NCBI GenBank assembly: GCA_029959085.1
Contig: JARWIR010000010.1
Span: forward strand, 13,165,001-13,229,000
Reading direction: 5' to 3'
DNA length: 64,000 nt
From: Nemophila menziesii
Lineage: Eukaryota; Streptophyta; Magnoliopsida; Boraginales; Hydrophyllaceae
Shown: piece after piece, positions 45,250 to 55,426 of the stretch
Layout of the letters: every line of letters begins with the position of its first letter
Numbering within the stretch: the first letter of the stretch is position 1
The notes under the pieces: model-generated
What the model saw: the letters and a program-made list of their open reading frames with translations, nothing else
Databases searched by the model: none
Told to the model about the DNA's origin: nothing
Position numbers and translations under genes: made by a program

Positions 45250-48053
45250 ATGCGTGAAGATATCGTGATTCTTGCAAATCCCGAAAACCTAGTTCGTAAA
45301 GCAAACAAAAGAAAGAGAGACGCTAAAGCAAAAGAGTTAGAGGAGCAATTAGCAAAAGAAACAATGGCTGAAGACCAAGTTGAAGATCAACAACTCCCTC
45401 CGGTTGTTCCAGCTGCTACTGTTGCTCAAAATAATGATCCGTGGTTCATCAATGGCCCTGAAGAAGCTCCGTTTTGAGCTCCTGCCCTCGGAATTGGCCC
45501 TGCAAATATTAATGTCGAGAGATTCAGACCCGATCCCGGTATGTTATCTCAGTTTCAGAGTTATGGCAATTTCCGAGGAACACCTACCGAAGATCCAATC
45601 CGTGCTGTACAGAAGTTCATGCAAATTTGCGATTCTTATATTACGCAAGGAGTGACTAAAGAGCAAATGTATTTTGCTCATTTTAGATACTTCGTTATTG
45701 ATGGAGCAAGCGAATGGAATGATTCTCAAGAACCCGGAACAATTACAAATTGGGACGCATTACAAACCGCGTTCTTCGATAGATACTACCCAGCGAACAT
45801 GAAATTAGATGCGCAAGTTGAAATAACGTCATTCAAACAAGAGGAAGACGAGACTTTGGGTAGAAGTTGGAAGAGATTTCAGATTTGCTTAAGAAGAGTC
45901 CCTGATCATGGCCTCACAGAAATACAACAGATGAAGATATTTTACCGATGACTTGATGGCTCTTCGAAAAAGGATCTAGACTTACTTTGTGGTGGTGCAT
46001 TTCTTCGGGTACAACCTGTCCATGCTAAGATTATTTTGAATAGAACTGTAACGAATGAACTAGGTTGGAACACCGTAAGAACACCTGTTCGAGGTGGAAA
46101 TATTGCACTACTTGAAGAAAAATTCACCGCCATGGAAAACAAACTCGAACAACAACTGAAACAGCTTACTATAGCCGTTACAAAGAGTGTTGCAAGTAGA
46201 AGAGCAGATGTTAATATTACACAAGAAGTTTATGGATGTTCTAACTGCGGTACAGAAGATCATGATTGGGAGACCTGTCAAAACAATCCAGAATCCGTAA
46301 TGTTCGTATCCAACCGAGGAAATTACAACTCAAGTGGTTAAGGTTATCAACCGAATAGAAACCATCCGGGTTTCCAATATTCGAATCCAAATGGGGCCGC
46401 TAATCCACAACATGCATATCAACCACGTCCCCAAGGCAATAACTATCAACCAAGACCTCAGAACAACTACCAAGGTGGACAAGCATACGGAAATCAAGCT
46501 CAGAGACAACCTCCGCAAGATGCTTATACCGAGACCATGAACCAGAAAGCTCTACCTGCTCAACCTCAAGAAGGTGCGTTAGATGTGCAGCTAACCTTGA
46601 CAACACTAATGACCATTCAACAATCCACGGCCACAACACTTAAATTGATTGAAACTCAGATAGCCCAGATTAATAAGCAATTAAATCAACGTCAACAAGG
46701 ACAATTACCAAGTGATACTGAAGAACCTAAACCATATGAAGAATGTAACGCGATCTCCCTTAGAAGTGGTAAGAATCTTCCACCCCCACCGTTTCCCGTT
46801 ATGAAAGAAAAAGAAACAACTGTGACAGAGAAACCAGTAAAAGAGGTGGAAGAGAAAAAAGATGAACCTGAAATAATTGAAGTGGAGAAGACTCCGGAAA
46901 ATCCGAAAAAGAAAGATGATATAGAAGTCCGTCCTCCTCCACCATTCCCTTTGAGAGTTCAGAAGAAAGAGATACTGCGGAATATCAGAGATTCATGACC
47001 ATGGTGAGTAAGCTCAAAATTAATATACCTTTCTTAGAAGCTATCAAAGGTGTACCGAAATACATGAAACTTTTGAAACGAGCTATCACCAGCAAGCGTC
47101 AGTATCTTGAGAATGAAATGGTGGGTTTGCCAGAAGAGTGTGGTGCCATCTGCCAAAGTAAGTTGCCACCCAAATTACTTGATCCTGGAAGTTTTACGGT
47201 CCCGATTTCCATCGGTGCTAAGTGGCAAGGGAAAGCTTTGTGTGATTTGGGAGCAAGTATTAATCTCATGCCTAAATCCGTGTTTGAAAAGTTGAAGATA
47301 GGAAACGCAAAACCCACCTCTATTGTTTTGCAAATGGCTGACAGATCCCTCGTACATCCAGAGGGAAGACTAGAAGATGTCCTCGTCAAGGCTGGTACGT
47401 TAATCTTCCCTGTTGATTTTGTATTACTTGATTACGACGCGGATAGGAATGTTCCCATTATTTTGGGAAGACCATTCCTGGCCACGGGGCGTACTTTGAT
47501 TGATGTAGAGAACGGTGAATTGATTATGCGTATCCAAGACGAGGAGGTGAAATTTAACGTGTTTAAGCCAATGAAGTTTCCGGATTCCAAGGAGGATTGC
47601 TTCCGAATTGACGCGATTGAACAAACATACAAGGAACCAACTAAGGTAGTGGAAACCTCAGGAGTGGAGGAAGAAGAGCTAAGAAAGAAACCACCTAATC
47701 CGTGGTTTCTCCATACAGATCCTAAGGAAAACCCACACCTTGACCAGAAACCACCAGATTTGTGGTTCCTTGACGGTGCGAAGATAAAAGAGAAAGGGCA
47801 TAACGTGAAGGTTCCAAAAGAACCTAAGAAAGAGAGAAAGAAAAGAGGGTTCAGAGTAGGTGAAGAAGTTGCATTAAAGAAGCCTGATCCTCCTCCAAAA
47901 ACGCGCGAAGCCAAGAGTTCTTGGCAAGGACCGTTCATGGTCACAAAAGTTATTTCAAATCAACTGGTGGTCATAAAAGCTAAGGGATGCAAATTCCGTG
48001 TAGCAAACATTGATAACCTCACTCACTGCTGGGGAGGATATGTGAAAAAATGA
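45250..48053 (+). pseudogene. gag-protease polyprotein of element D, fused to an integrase tail
   Basis: The most intact copy. ATG at 45250 (MREDIVILANPENLVRKANK). Order: basic head; gag core (45541-45951: PIRAVQKFMQICDSYITQG, SEWNDSQEPGTITNWDALQTAFFDRYYP); zinc knuckle CSNCGTEDHDWETC (about 46236); Q-rich linker; acidic spacer; aspartic protease ALCDLGASINLMP (about 47240) and IILGRPFLATG; basic linker; integrase C-terminal SH3-like tail (GFRVGEEVALKKPDPP, SSWQGPFMVTKVI, THCWGGYVKK) ending at 48053. Only four lesions: stops at 45475, 45949 and 46339, and a one-base loss near 46965. Two of the stops look like C-to-T changes (CGA or CAA). Without RT and integrase core it could move only with outside help. 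Confidence 0.85.
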
Positions 48054-48261
48054 TTCATGAGATAACCCGTCGAGCTTAACGAAGTTAAACAAAAGCCATT
48101 TCATTGTATATTACTTTATTGCTTTAAGTTTTTCAATTCCTAGTGTATAATTCTAAGTTAGTGTCAAGTTTTAGTGTCTACTTTTAAAAGAAATGAGAAG
48201 GGTAGTGTGTTACTGGTGCAGGAATTGAGTTTGGGGTGCTAGGAAATTCAAGGGAAAAATT
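48054..48261 (+). other. Spacer after gag-protease, element D
   Basis: No ORF. It includes a TTGAGTTTGGGGT motif at about 48226. Confidence 0.6.
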
Positions 48262-48612
48262 CGGCGCGAGGTCCGGTATACCGCCCAGAACCCCGGTATA
48301 CCGCTGGAAGACGAGAAATTGAACAGTGGCAAAAACCCGTGCCACGGGTTACTAACGCGGGTTGTATGCCGAGACGAGAAAAAGAATCGATGCGCGGTCC
48401 GGTATACCGGGCCATACCTCCGGTATACCGCTGGTTGAAAAACTCGTACCACGGGTTGGATATCACGGGTTTTTGGACGGAGAAGATATATTGAACATTA
48501 GCAAAAACCCGTGCCACGGGGTATATGTCACGGGGTCTTGGCCGAGACGGAAAAAATGAGGAGCTGTTGGGTCCGGTATACCGGAGGTTATGCCCGGTAT
48601 ACCGCCCAGAGG
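48262..48612 (+). repeat. Palindrome array of element D
   Basis: Two motif types alternate. X is a pair of CCGGTATACCG motifs, in units at about 48271, 48396 and 48571, with the full palindrome CCGGTATACCGG at 48399-48410. Y is AACCCGTG-C-CACGGGTT (48334-48350) followed by a second ACGGG and CCGAGACG, at about 48330, 48440 and 48505. The order is X Y X Y Y X. Readings on both strands through it are by-products of the GC-rich repeat. Confidence 0.8.
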
Positions 48613-48979
48613 CGGTTTGTGAAGAGTTTCTTACCTAATCAAACTCCTACCTTACCAAACTTAACCCTAGCCTCTCCCACACGAATTTTCCAGCTACCAA
48701 CCCTATAAAAACACCTTGAAGCTTGACTAAACCTCCACAACAAACACATTAACATCATCAAATCTCTCCTCCATCCTCCATAAACATAACATCTTCATCA
48801 AATTCATCACAAAACACCATTAAAAACAATCAAGATCATCAAGCTTTCAAGAGTTCTTCCAAGATTCATCAAGAAAACAACTTGCTTCATATAATCCAAG
48901 CAAGAAACTCAAGCTATACCAAGTTTTCTTAACTTTATTCTCTCCTGGGTATAAACTTGAGTTTGGGGTCAATTCAACC
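48613..48979 (+). other. Leader before ORF2, element D
   Basis: C/A-rich sequence with no ORF. It ends with AACTTGAGTTTGGGGTC about 10 bases before the ORF2 ATG. Confidence 0.5.
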
Positions 48980-49438
48980 ATGACAAACAGAACAGATGCT
49001 TTGGATTACAAGAAGAGGTGTTGTATCCTAGGGAAAAACAAGAATTTGCCTGGTTCCACAATCGAAAAGGCCATCAATCTTGATGAGCCTACTGAAGAAA
49101 CACAAGAATAAAAGGCACCTGCACCACCACAACAACACGGGAAATTAACAGCAAGGATGAGGGTATCATCAAAGCCTACAGACAAGATACAATTTCAAGT
49201 TCAAGGTTCTTCTTTTTCTCAAACTAATTCTGGTACTCCTCCATGGGCTCTAAATTTGCAACAAGAATTCGAACTTTTACGACTAGACATCGGAGCACTA
49301 TGGAAGGAAATTACACAGATTAAGTCAACATTGGAAGAGGTAACTTTGTACATGGATATTGATAATTATTCTCCCCCTTCGGAAGAGGACACGATGGATC
49401 TTCATGGCCAGGTACCCCGTTCTAATTCTTCTTCTTAA
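48980..49438 (+). pseudogene. Short ORF2 of element D
   Basis: ATG at 48980 (MTNRTDALDYKKRC). A TAA at 49109 interrupts it, and it then continues in the same frame to 49438. The second half includes TPPWALNLQQEFELLRLDIGALWKEITQIKSTLEEV, a likely short coiled coil like the C-terminus of the longer ORF2 in A, C and E1. The central WSTFMVRR..VPIRG domain is absent. About 152 codons. It may be an internal-deletion form of the same protein. Function unknown. Confidence 0.5.
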
Positions 49439-49850
49439 TTGATGGTAGGCACTAGTTAGGTAGTTTTAGTTTAATTTTATTGCTTTATTGAGTCTTTTTT
49501 GAGTCGTGGGGACACGACTCACTTTTGAGTTTGGGGTGGGGTTCGTTGCCTCATCCCAATTTTTTGTGATTTACATGCTTTCAATAAAATTAATCTTAGG
49601 GTTGCGTGACTGTAGAGAATTTTAAATGCCCCCATCAAGCATGCTTTTTGTGAATTTATGATAGAAAATAGTTGACTTTAGGAGTTAGTGTAAACTGTAC
49701 TTTGATTGCATGCAAACATGAGATAATTGATAGGAAAAATTAATTAACAATGCAAAAGAAGTAAACTTGTGCTTAAGGATAATGGGTGGTTTGTAGAACG
49801 TGAGATCTAAATGAGTAGAGAACCCACTTAGGTATGAACTAGAGGCAACT
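49439..49850 (+). other. Start of the 3' noncoding region of element D, truncated
   Basis: It has the perfect GGGA hairpin (49501-49520) and the following GAGTTTGGGGTGGGG motif. Similarity to B stops at about 49850, so the rest of the region, the polypurine tract and the 3' LTR are missing. Confidence 0.7.
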
Positions 49851-49870
49851 TTGTACCTTAAAAGGTACAA
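49851..49870. other. Palindrome at the junction of element D and the dioxygenase gene
   Basis: TTGTACCTT-AA-AAGGTACAA lies exactly where D similarity ends. Confidence 0.6.
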
Positions 49871-49934
49871 CTTTCTTATATGCCATAAAAGGTTAAAATT
49901 AGCACTAGGACTAGGAGCAACCTCAAACAAAGTA

Positions 49935-51445
49935 ATGTCTGAAACTGAAGCTCCTAACCATATCAACGGAGAATCATTGTCCGACTCTGTTCAAGAACTT
50001 GCTAAAATTGGAAATAATTGCCCAATAGATAAATACTTATACAAAGGTGGGAATTATGGAGGAGACACTATTCATGCATCATCCCTCCCAGTCTTAGACA
50101 TCCCACAAATTGATTTTGGCCCCCTACGATCTGCATCGGAAGATGGAGAACTCGAGATCACAAAACTCCGATCATCTCTTACAAATTTTTGTGGCTGTTT
50201 TCAGGTGATATTTTATACAAACTCTCTCTTTACCGCTAATTTTTCTTTGAGTTATTTCACCAACTCTTTTATATAGATATATAGGTATATTTCACCAACT
50301 CTTCTTTAAATTTTCAAGGTAAAACAATTAATATGTTAATAATTAGCTTTGGGCTTACACCCAAAAAAATGCCATGGCTGGTGTCTATTACTTAGTAGAC
50401 CTCTCATGAGTTTCAAACTCCTGGTAGTTCATATAGATATGAGCTATTCCTTGTGGTTAATTAGTTGTCAGACATACAAGGTACATATACATGTGTTTTA
50501 CTCGTATATATTGATGCAGTTGATTAACCATGAAATTGCCGATTCATTTCTCGACAAAGTATATGAGATGAGCCGCCAATTCTTTGCCCTTCCCTTGGAA
50601 GTCAAGAAGAAATATGCTAGAACAGTTGACGATATGGAAGGTTATGGCAATGATTCTACTTTATCAGAGCATCAAACTCTTGATTGGAAAGATCGCTTGT
50701 TTCTAAAGATAAGCCCAGAGGATAAGCGGAAACTAAACTTCTGGCCGGAAAATCCTGAATGTTTTAGGTACCCTTCTAATCAATTACTCAAAATAACTAA
50801 CAGTTGTTTATATTTGTCATGTTTTCAAATTCATTAATGCTGCAGAGAAGTGTTGACAGAGTATACCGATAAGTTGAAATCATTAAATGAAGTGCTTCTC
50901 AAGGCCATGGCCAGGTCACTGGGTTTGGAAGAAGACTGCTTTGTAAATCAATGTGGAGAAAGAGCGATAATGAATGCTCGATTTAACCTTTACCCACCAT
51001 GTCCATTGCCTGATCGTATCCTTGGCATGAAACCTTATTCTGATGGATCTGTTCTTGCTTTTCTGCTGCAAGACAAAAAAGTTGAAGGCCTTCAGATCTT
51101 GAAAGACGATCAATGGTTCAAAGTTCCAATTATTCCCTATGCTATTCTCGTCAATCTTGGAGATCAAATGGAGGTAATACTTCAAATACATATGGTCATC
51201 ATTTCTTGTTTATCCAAAATAGAGGCATACTTTATCAAAACATGTTAAAGTAAATGACAATACCAAATTGCTTATATAATTATAAAATCTAGTACTTAAT
51301 AATTATGGTCTTCAATGAGTATCTGTACCTTCTCTAGCTACATTGAGTGTGCAAGTAACGCTAACTACCTTAAGTAATTTCTCGCAGATAATGAGCAACG
51401 GAATATTTAAGAGCCCCGTGCACAGGGTAGTGACAAACTCAGAAA
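49935..51445 (+). pseudogene. 2-oxoglutarate/Fe(II)-dependent dioxygenase, SRG1-like, exons 1-3 and start of exon 4
   Basis: Exons by splice sites and frame: 49935-50204, 50520-50767, 50846-51173 and 51388-51445, all introns GT-AG. The protein starts MSETEAPNHINGES, has the N-terminal DIOX_N region (PVLDIPQIDFGPL), then GYGNDSTLSEHQTLDWKDRL, FWPENPECFR, ARFNLYPPCPLPDR, VEGLQILKDDQWFKVPIIPYAILVNLGDQ and SPVHRVVTNSE. These are hallmarks of plant SRG1/codeine O-demethylase-like enzymes, which oxidise small metabolites using Fe(II) and 2-oxoglutarate; the substrate cannot be inferred. Two lesions: the first iron ligand (HxD) reads YSD, and exon 4 is split after NSE by 11.7 kb of copia DNA. The rest is at 63171-63353. 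The ATG lies about 85 bases after truncated element D, so the original promoter is probably lost. Confidence 0.8.
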
Positions 51446-53735
51446 CATATATTGAGAGAGTCACAAACATATATTGAGACTACCTTTAATGATATTTCTT
51501 TTGTCCATAGTTCGTACGGAGTTGATGGATGTAATTTTGTGGGTACACGAATAAGTATATGAGTAGCAATAAAAACTTATCTTCCAAACATATATTGAGA
51601 GATTATTTTGAGCAATCATATACCTTAATCAGGAGAGTTACATTCCTCCCTTTACCTACTATTCCATGTCATGGCATGTGAAAAAAAAAAAATCATAAGC
51701 TTATTTATGATCCCATGCTCATCACACCCTTCTTTAAAATCCCTCAAATAGATTTTCGTGATCACGGTTTATTCTCAAGGTTTTACCCTTCCTCTCTATC
51801 TGATTTCGATTTTCTAATTAACAAATTTGTGAAGCATCTTAGTGCTTCTGATTTGCAAGAAATCTGATAGATATCACTAAACCGTGTGAAATCATCTATA
51901 AGGTGATGAAATAGTATACCCCACATTTAGTTAATTAACGAGTCTACATATGTTAGCATGAATCAATTCCAACGGATATTGAAATGAAGCTTTCAGAAAA
52001 AGTCATATTACTTTTATTACTAGGAAGTATCCACAGTTTGGCCAAATGATTTCATTAAGTGAATACAATGAATATCATTCACTAACAATGTGGTTCGGGT
52101 CATAACTATTATGACATAGTCAATATTTCATAAAAAAATTCAATATCTTTAGTACCATAAAAGACATTCATAGAAAATCAACTACTGCTAATATAATAGT
52201 TCTTGTAGTCAACCTTTTCCAAATACCAAAGAACCATTTGTTCTAAAGATAGTTCTATATTATGTATAACACTTATTCTTTGTCATGAATATGGGTACTT
52301 AATTTAATCCTAGAAGAACAATGATTGAGACCAAATTGTGCCAAAAATTTGTACACCTAAGATATCATGTAGATACAAGGTTTGACCACTTCGCAAGATC
52401 AACTACTTGTGTCAAACCATTGACTTCAACATTATTGTTGTCATCTACATATATCCATCTTATACCAAATTAATTTTTTTATTCATGGTATACTATATAG
52501 GTCTCTCAATCTCTTGTCACAAGATCTATTGCTCCTGCGTTCATAATCCACATAGGAAAAGATCAAATTAGCAACATGGTGCTAGCGATAGATAAAAAAA
52601 AAAGAAAATCATAAGAAAAAGATAATGCTACCATCTTTAGCTCGTAAGCTAAGTGACACAACTTGTCATAGATGTAGTATCTCATCTTACTCTTTTATTT
52701 CTTATGATCATACTTTATTTTCTTGTGACTATTGATCTTGATCTTCTTAGAACCATATATATCACCCTTTTCTTTCAATCCTCTTGCTCAATACTGCAAT
52801 TCTGTACGAGAGCTAGACTCAGTAATATATCTTCAAGTATGAAGTCAAGAAACCTCAAATACACTCATTCTTGAGTACAACTCAAGTAGCATCATAAAAC
52901 GTATTGATGTTATTACGAGTCACATTCACTTCTCAATACACTGAATTATTTGAAAGAGATTGATGATTACTTGAATTTGTTGTTCATAATTCAAGATATC
53001 ACCAGATATCTAGACTGTCTTAGTCAATTTAACCACCGTCTTTAGATGTATTAAATGACATGACCAGGTGTCATTTTATGAGTATAATCGTTCATGTCCG
53101 CTAACGCAACATCATCATGGTAGTATCCTTGATCATCTCCTAAAGAGTATACCCACATATCATAAGTGGTAGGATACTTGTGATACTCATAAACTAATCC
53201 ATCCATATAACTTATCAATATTTCTCAAATAATAGAGTCTTTATACCTCAAAAAAAACTTGATAAGTCCATATGCTTCTCATGTGATGAATTGGAAGCCT
53301 TCCTCTAGCTCAAGCATCATATTATTAACAACCTCAAATTCTAGTACTCAATGTAATTCGAGTTCTCTTAGGGTATAGTTATATCACCATTCATCTTTGT
53401 CCTTTTTAAAGGTCTAAAAGATGTTACTCATAGCCATTTTCTAGTATATCTAGAGACTTTCATTAATATATATAAATATATTCAATGATACTATTGTCTC
53501 AAAATGCAAATTAAACTCGTAAATAGAAAACAAAAGAAGTGAAACAGAAAGTTCACTATGTTCCCAATCATGAATCACCATACTTTTGTTTATCTAATTA
53601 TAATTTAATTTCATCAAGACAAAATGATAAGTTCTCTACAGAACTCCCACTATTCCAATACAATCAATTAAGATGGAATACACTAGACCCGTATGATTTA
53701 GTGGTTATGGAATCAAACTTATCCATAAAATAACC
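51446..53735 (-). pseudogene. Degraded copia element G: integrase to gag
   Basis: Minus-strand similarity to the intact element F, in the same order but with gaps. 51505-51600 matches the integrase-end region at 58980-59060, 51750-51960 matches the integrase core at 59260-59450, 52300-52560 matches the protease region at about 59810-60060, 52640-53350 matches the gag/zinc-knuckle region, and 53540-53660 matches the leader at about 61080-61180. No reading frame survives, and reverse transcriptase, RNase H and the 3' LTR are absent. Its left edge sits directly in exon 4 of the dioxygenase gene. Confidence 0.75.
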
Positions 53736-53740
53736 CGACT

Positions 53741-53743
<3 letters not shown>

Positions 53744-53790
<47 letters not shown>
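53744..53790. repeat. (TA)n microsatellite
   Basis: About 47 bases of TA with one C interruption, inside the leader of element G. Confidence 0.9.
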
Positions 53791-54808
53791 GCAGTTATCA
53801 AAAAAATATATCATATAAACTAACAAGTTATGTATCAAACACATTAAGATACACAAATCAACTCATAAAAAATTTATCTAGAGTTTCACATATATCGGGT
53901 TATATGAAAGTATGGTCAACTTATTCTATACACAAAAATCAAGTTCATGTTTAGCATAATAAGATCATAAGTACACATATTTATAAGTAAGACATATAGG
54001 CATATATATCAAATATTTAACTCATTGGTCAAACTACATCACTATCATATATAAGTCTTGGGTAAAAATTGATTTTCTTTTATTTCAAATAAGTCAAAAA
54101 AAAAATATATTAATAATGGAACTAATGGTGAACATGAACGATATATATGATTTATTGGTATACAGATTCTCAACAAAGAATAGATACGAATTAACATCTC
54201 CTTGTAAATTCGTTTTTCTTTCTTTTAATCTTACAACTTGACCAAAAATCAGCATGGCCTATCGGTTTGAATATAAATTTCCTGCCTCGTTTGAGACTTG
54301 CAGTTCAAATCACAAAACCATTATAATTATAAAGGTTTTTTTTTTTTTAAATTTTCAGAAACGAATCTGTCATTGCAAGAACTAAAATCATTGCTCCTTT
54401 AGATACAAAGTCAAGAGAAGCGTAGCGGAATGGCAGTTCACGCTGGACCAGAAGGTTGGCTATTCGATCCGCGGCAGTTACATTACATTAATGCCGTTTT
54501 TTTGTTTTTTTTTTTTTAAACAGAATGCCAAAACGACGTCGTTCCGGTCGTCTTCCCCACCAGTCCAGAAAAAACCGAAAATACACCATTAAAAACCTTT
54601 AAAAAATCATATCTTATTCATTTCAACTCCAAAATTAACGAAATTTTCACCAATACGTTCCTTGTTTCGAATAGAATACAATTCTATACATTTATTTAAT
54701 TTTAAGACTATAAAAAAATCTCAGAAAATTAAATACATATCAGATCTAATACATAGACATGTATTAAACATCTACGACATGAAAAAGCATTTCACAAAGA
54801 CAAAAACC
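53791..54808 (-). other. Leader of element G, no gene
   Basis: AT-rich DNA between the primer site and the gag remnant on the minus strand. Unlike element F it has no long ORF. Confidence 0.5.
54418..54476 (+). other. tRNA-Trp-like relic
   Basis: It resembles the order of plant tRNA-Trp: GCGGAATGGCAG (D-arm-like), CAGAAGGTTG after a shortened anticodon arm, and TATTCGATCC (T-arm-like). About 60 bases, too short and mismatched to fold as a working tRNA. Either a tRNA pseudogene or the head of a SINE. Confidence 0.35.
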
Positions 54809-54823
54809 ATTGCTCTGATACCA
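54809..54823 (-). other. tRNA-iMet primer binding site of element G
   Basis: TGGTATCAGAGCAAT on the minus strand, two bases from the LTR end. Confidence 0.8.
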
Positions 54824-54825
54824 TT

Positions 54826-55185
54826 TGTAAGAAATTTAAAGGATTCTAGACAAACCTTTTAGGCGGAATTAAGAATCGAAATGCTCCGGTATTGAATCCA
54901 CTTACATATCGAAGAAGATTGCTATTCCACAACCTAAATGCCGCTGAATCTTCTATTATATGTTAAAGAGATTTTTGAGAGAATTTAGTTTCGTTTCTTT
55001 CAAGTATAAGGCAGAGAGAAAGAAAGAAGCGTATATGAAAAATGTGTCTGATATTTTCAAAATGAAATAACTTCCATGAAGTTATTTATATACTAGTTAT
55101 TAATGTAATAACTACCACAATTTTGGGCCGGGCTAACCCATCATGGGCATCACAATATGGGCTAGGCCCAAACCAATTTCTTTCA
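54826..55185 (-). repeat. LTR of element G
   Basis: Minus strand: starts TGAAAGAAATTGG at 55185 and ends CTTACA at 54826, 360 bp. It has a primer site on its internal side (left) and also a polypurine-type GCAAGTGGGAGAA tract directly on its outer side (right). It is clearly diverged from the F LTR but of the same type. Confidence 0.8.
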
Positions 55186-55426
55186 TTCTCCCACTTGCAC
55201 ATGATGGGTTTTCTCCCACACCCATGTTATATGCATCAAGGTACTCTTTCTCTTATCTCAAACATTAACGAAATTTTCACCATTGTGTTTCTAATTTCTT
55301 ATAGAATCTGAATCTATACATTTTATTTGATATAAAAGACTTTCAAAAAAATATCCATATAATCAAAAAATCACAGATGTTATACATATATATGTAAACA
55401 GATATATACTTCATAAAGAACATTAG
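55186..55426 (-). other. Junction between G LTR and F LTR
   Basis: Starts with a polypurine-type tract and a short 3'-noncoding piece. From about 55258 it resembles the leader of G at 54620-54740. It looks like the leftover of an element between two LTRs. No gene. Confidence 0.55.

Noticed and set aside
47432..47944. 170-codon minus-strand reading opposite the D protease
   Set aside because: Antisense shadow of a conserved coding region.
48262..48612. CRISPR-like array
   Set aside because: Units are imperfect, spacing is irregular, the host is a plant and no Cas genes are present; it lies inside a retrotransposon.
48210..48708. Several overlapping readings on both strands of 65-90 codons
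   Set aside because: They are by-products of the GC-rich palindrome array; similar spurious frames occur in A (21706-22150), B (30137-30433) and C (37299-37797) with no conserved protein.
51388..51477. Genuine short exon 4 ending at the TGA at 51475
   Set aside because: After NSE the sequence is copia DNA and the family C-terminus is found in frame at 63171, so this stop is a result of the insertion.
54662..54862. 66-codon plus-strand reading across the G LTR border
   Set aside because: It spans leader, primer site and LTR; no biological unit matches it.
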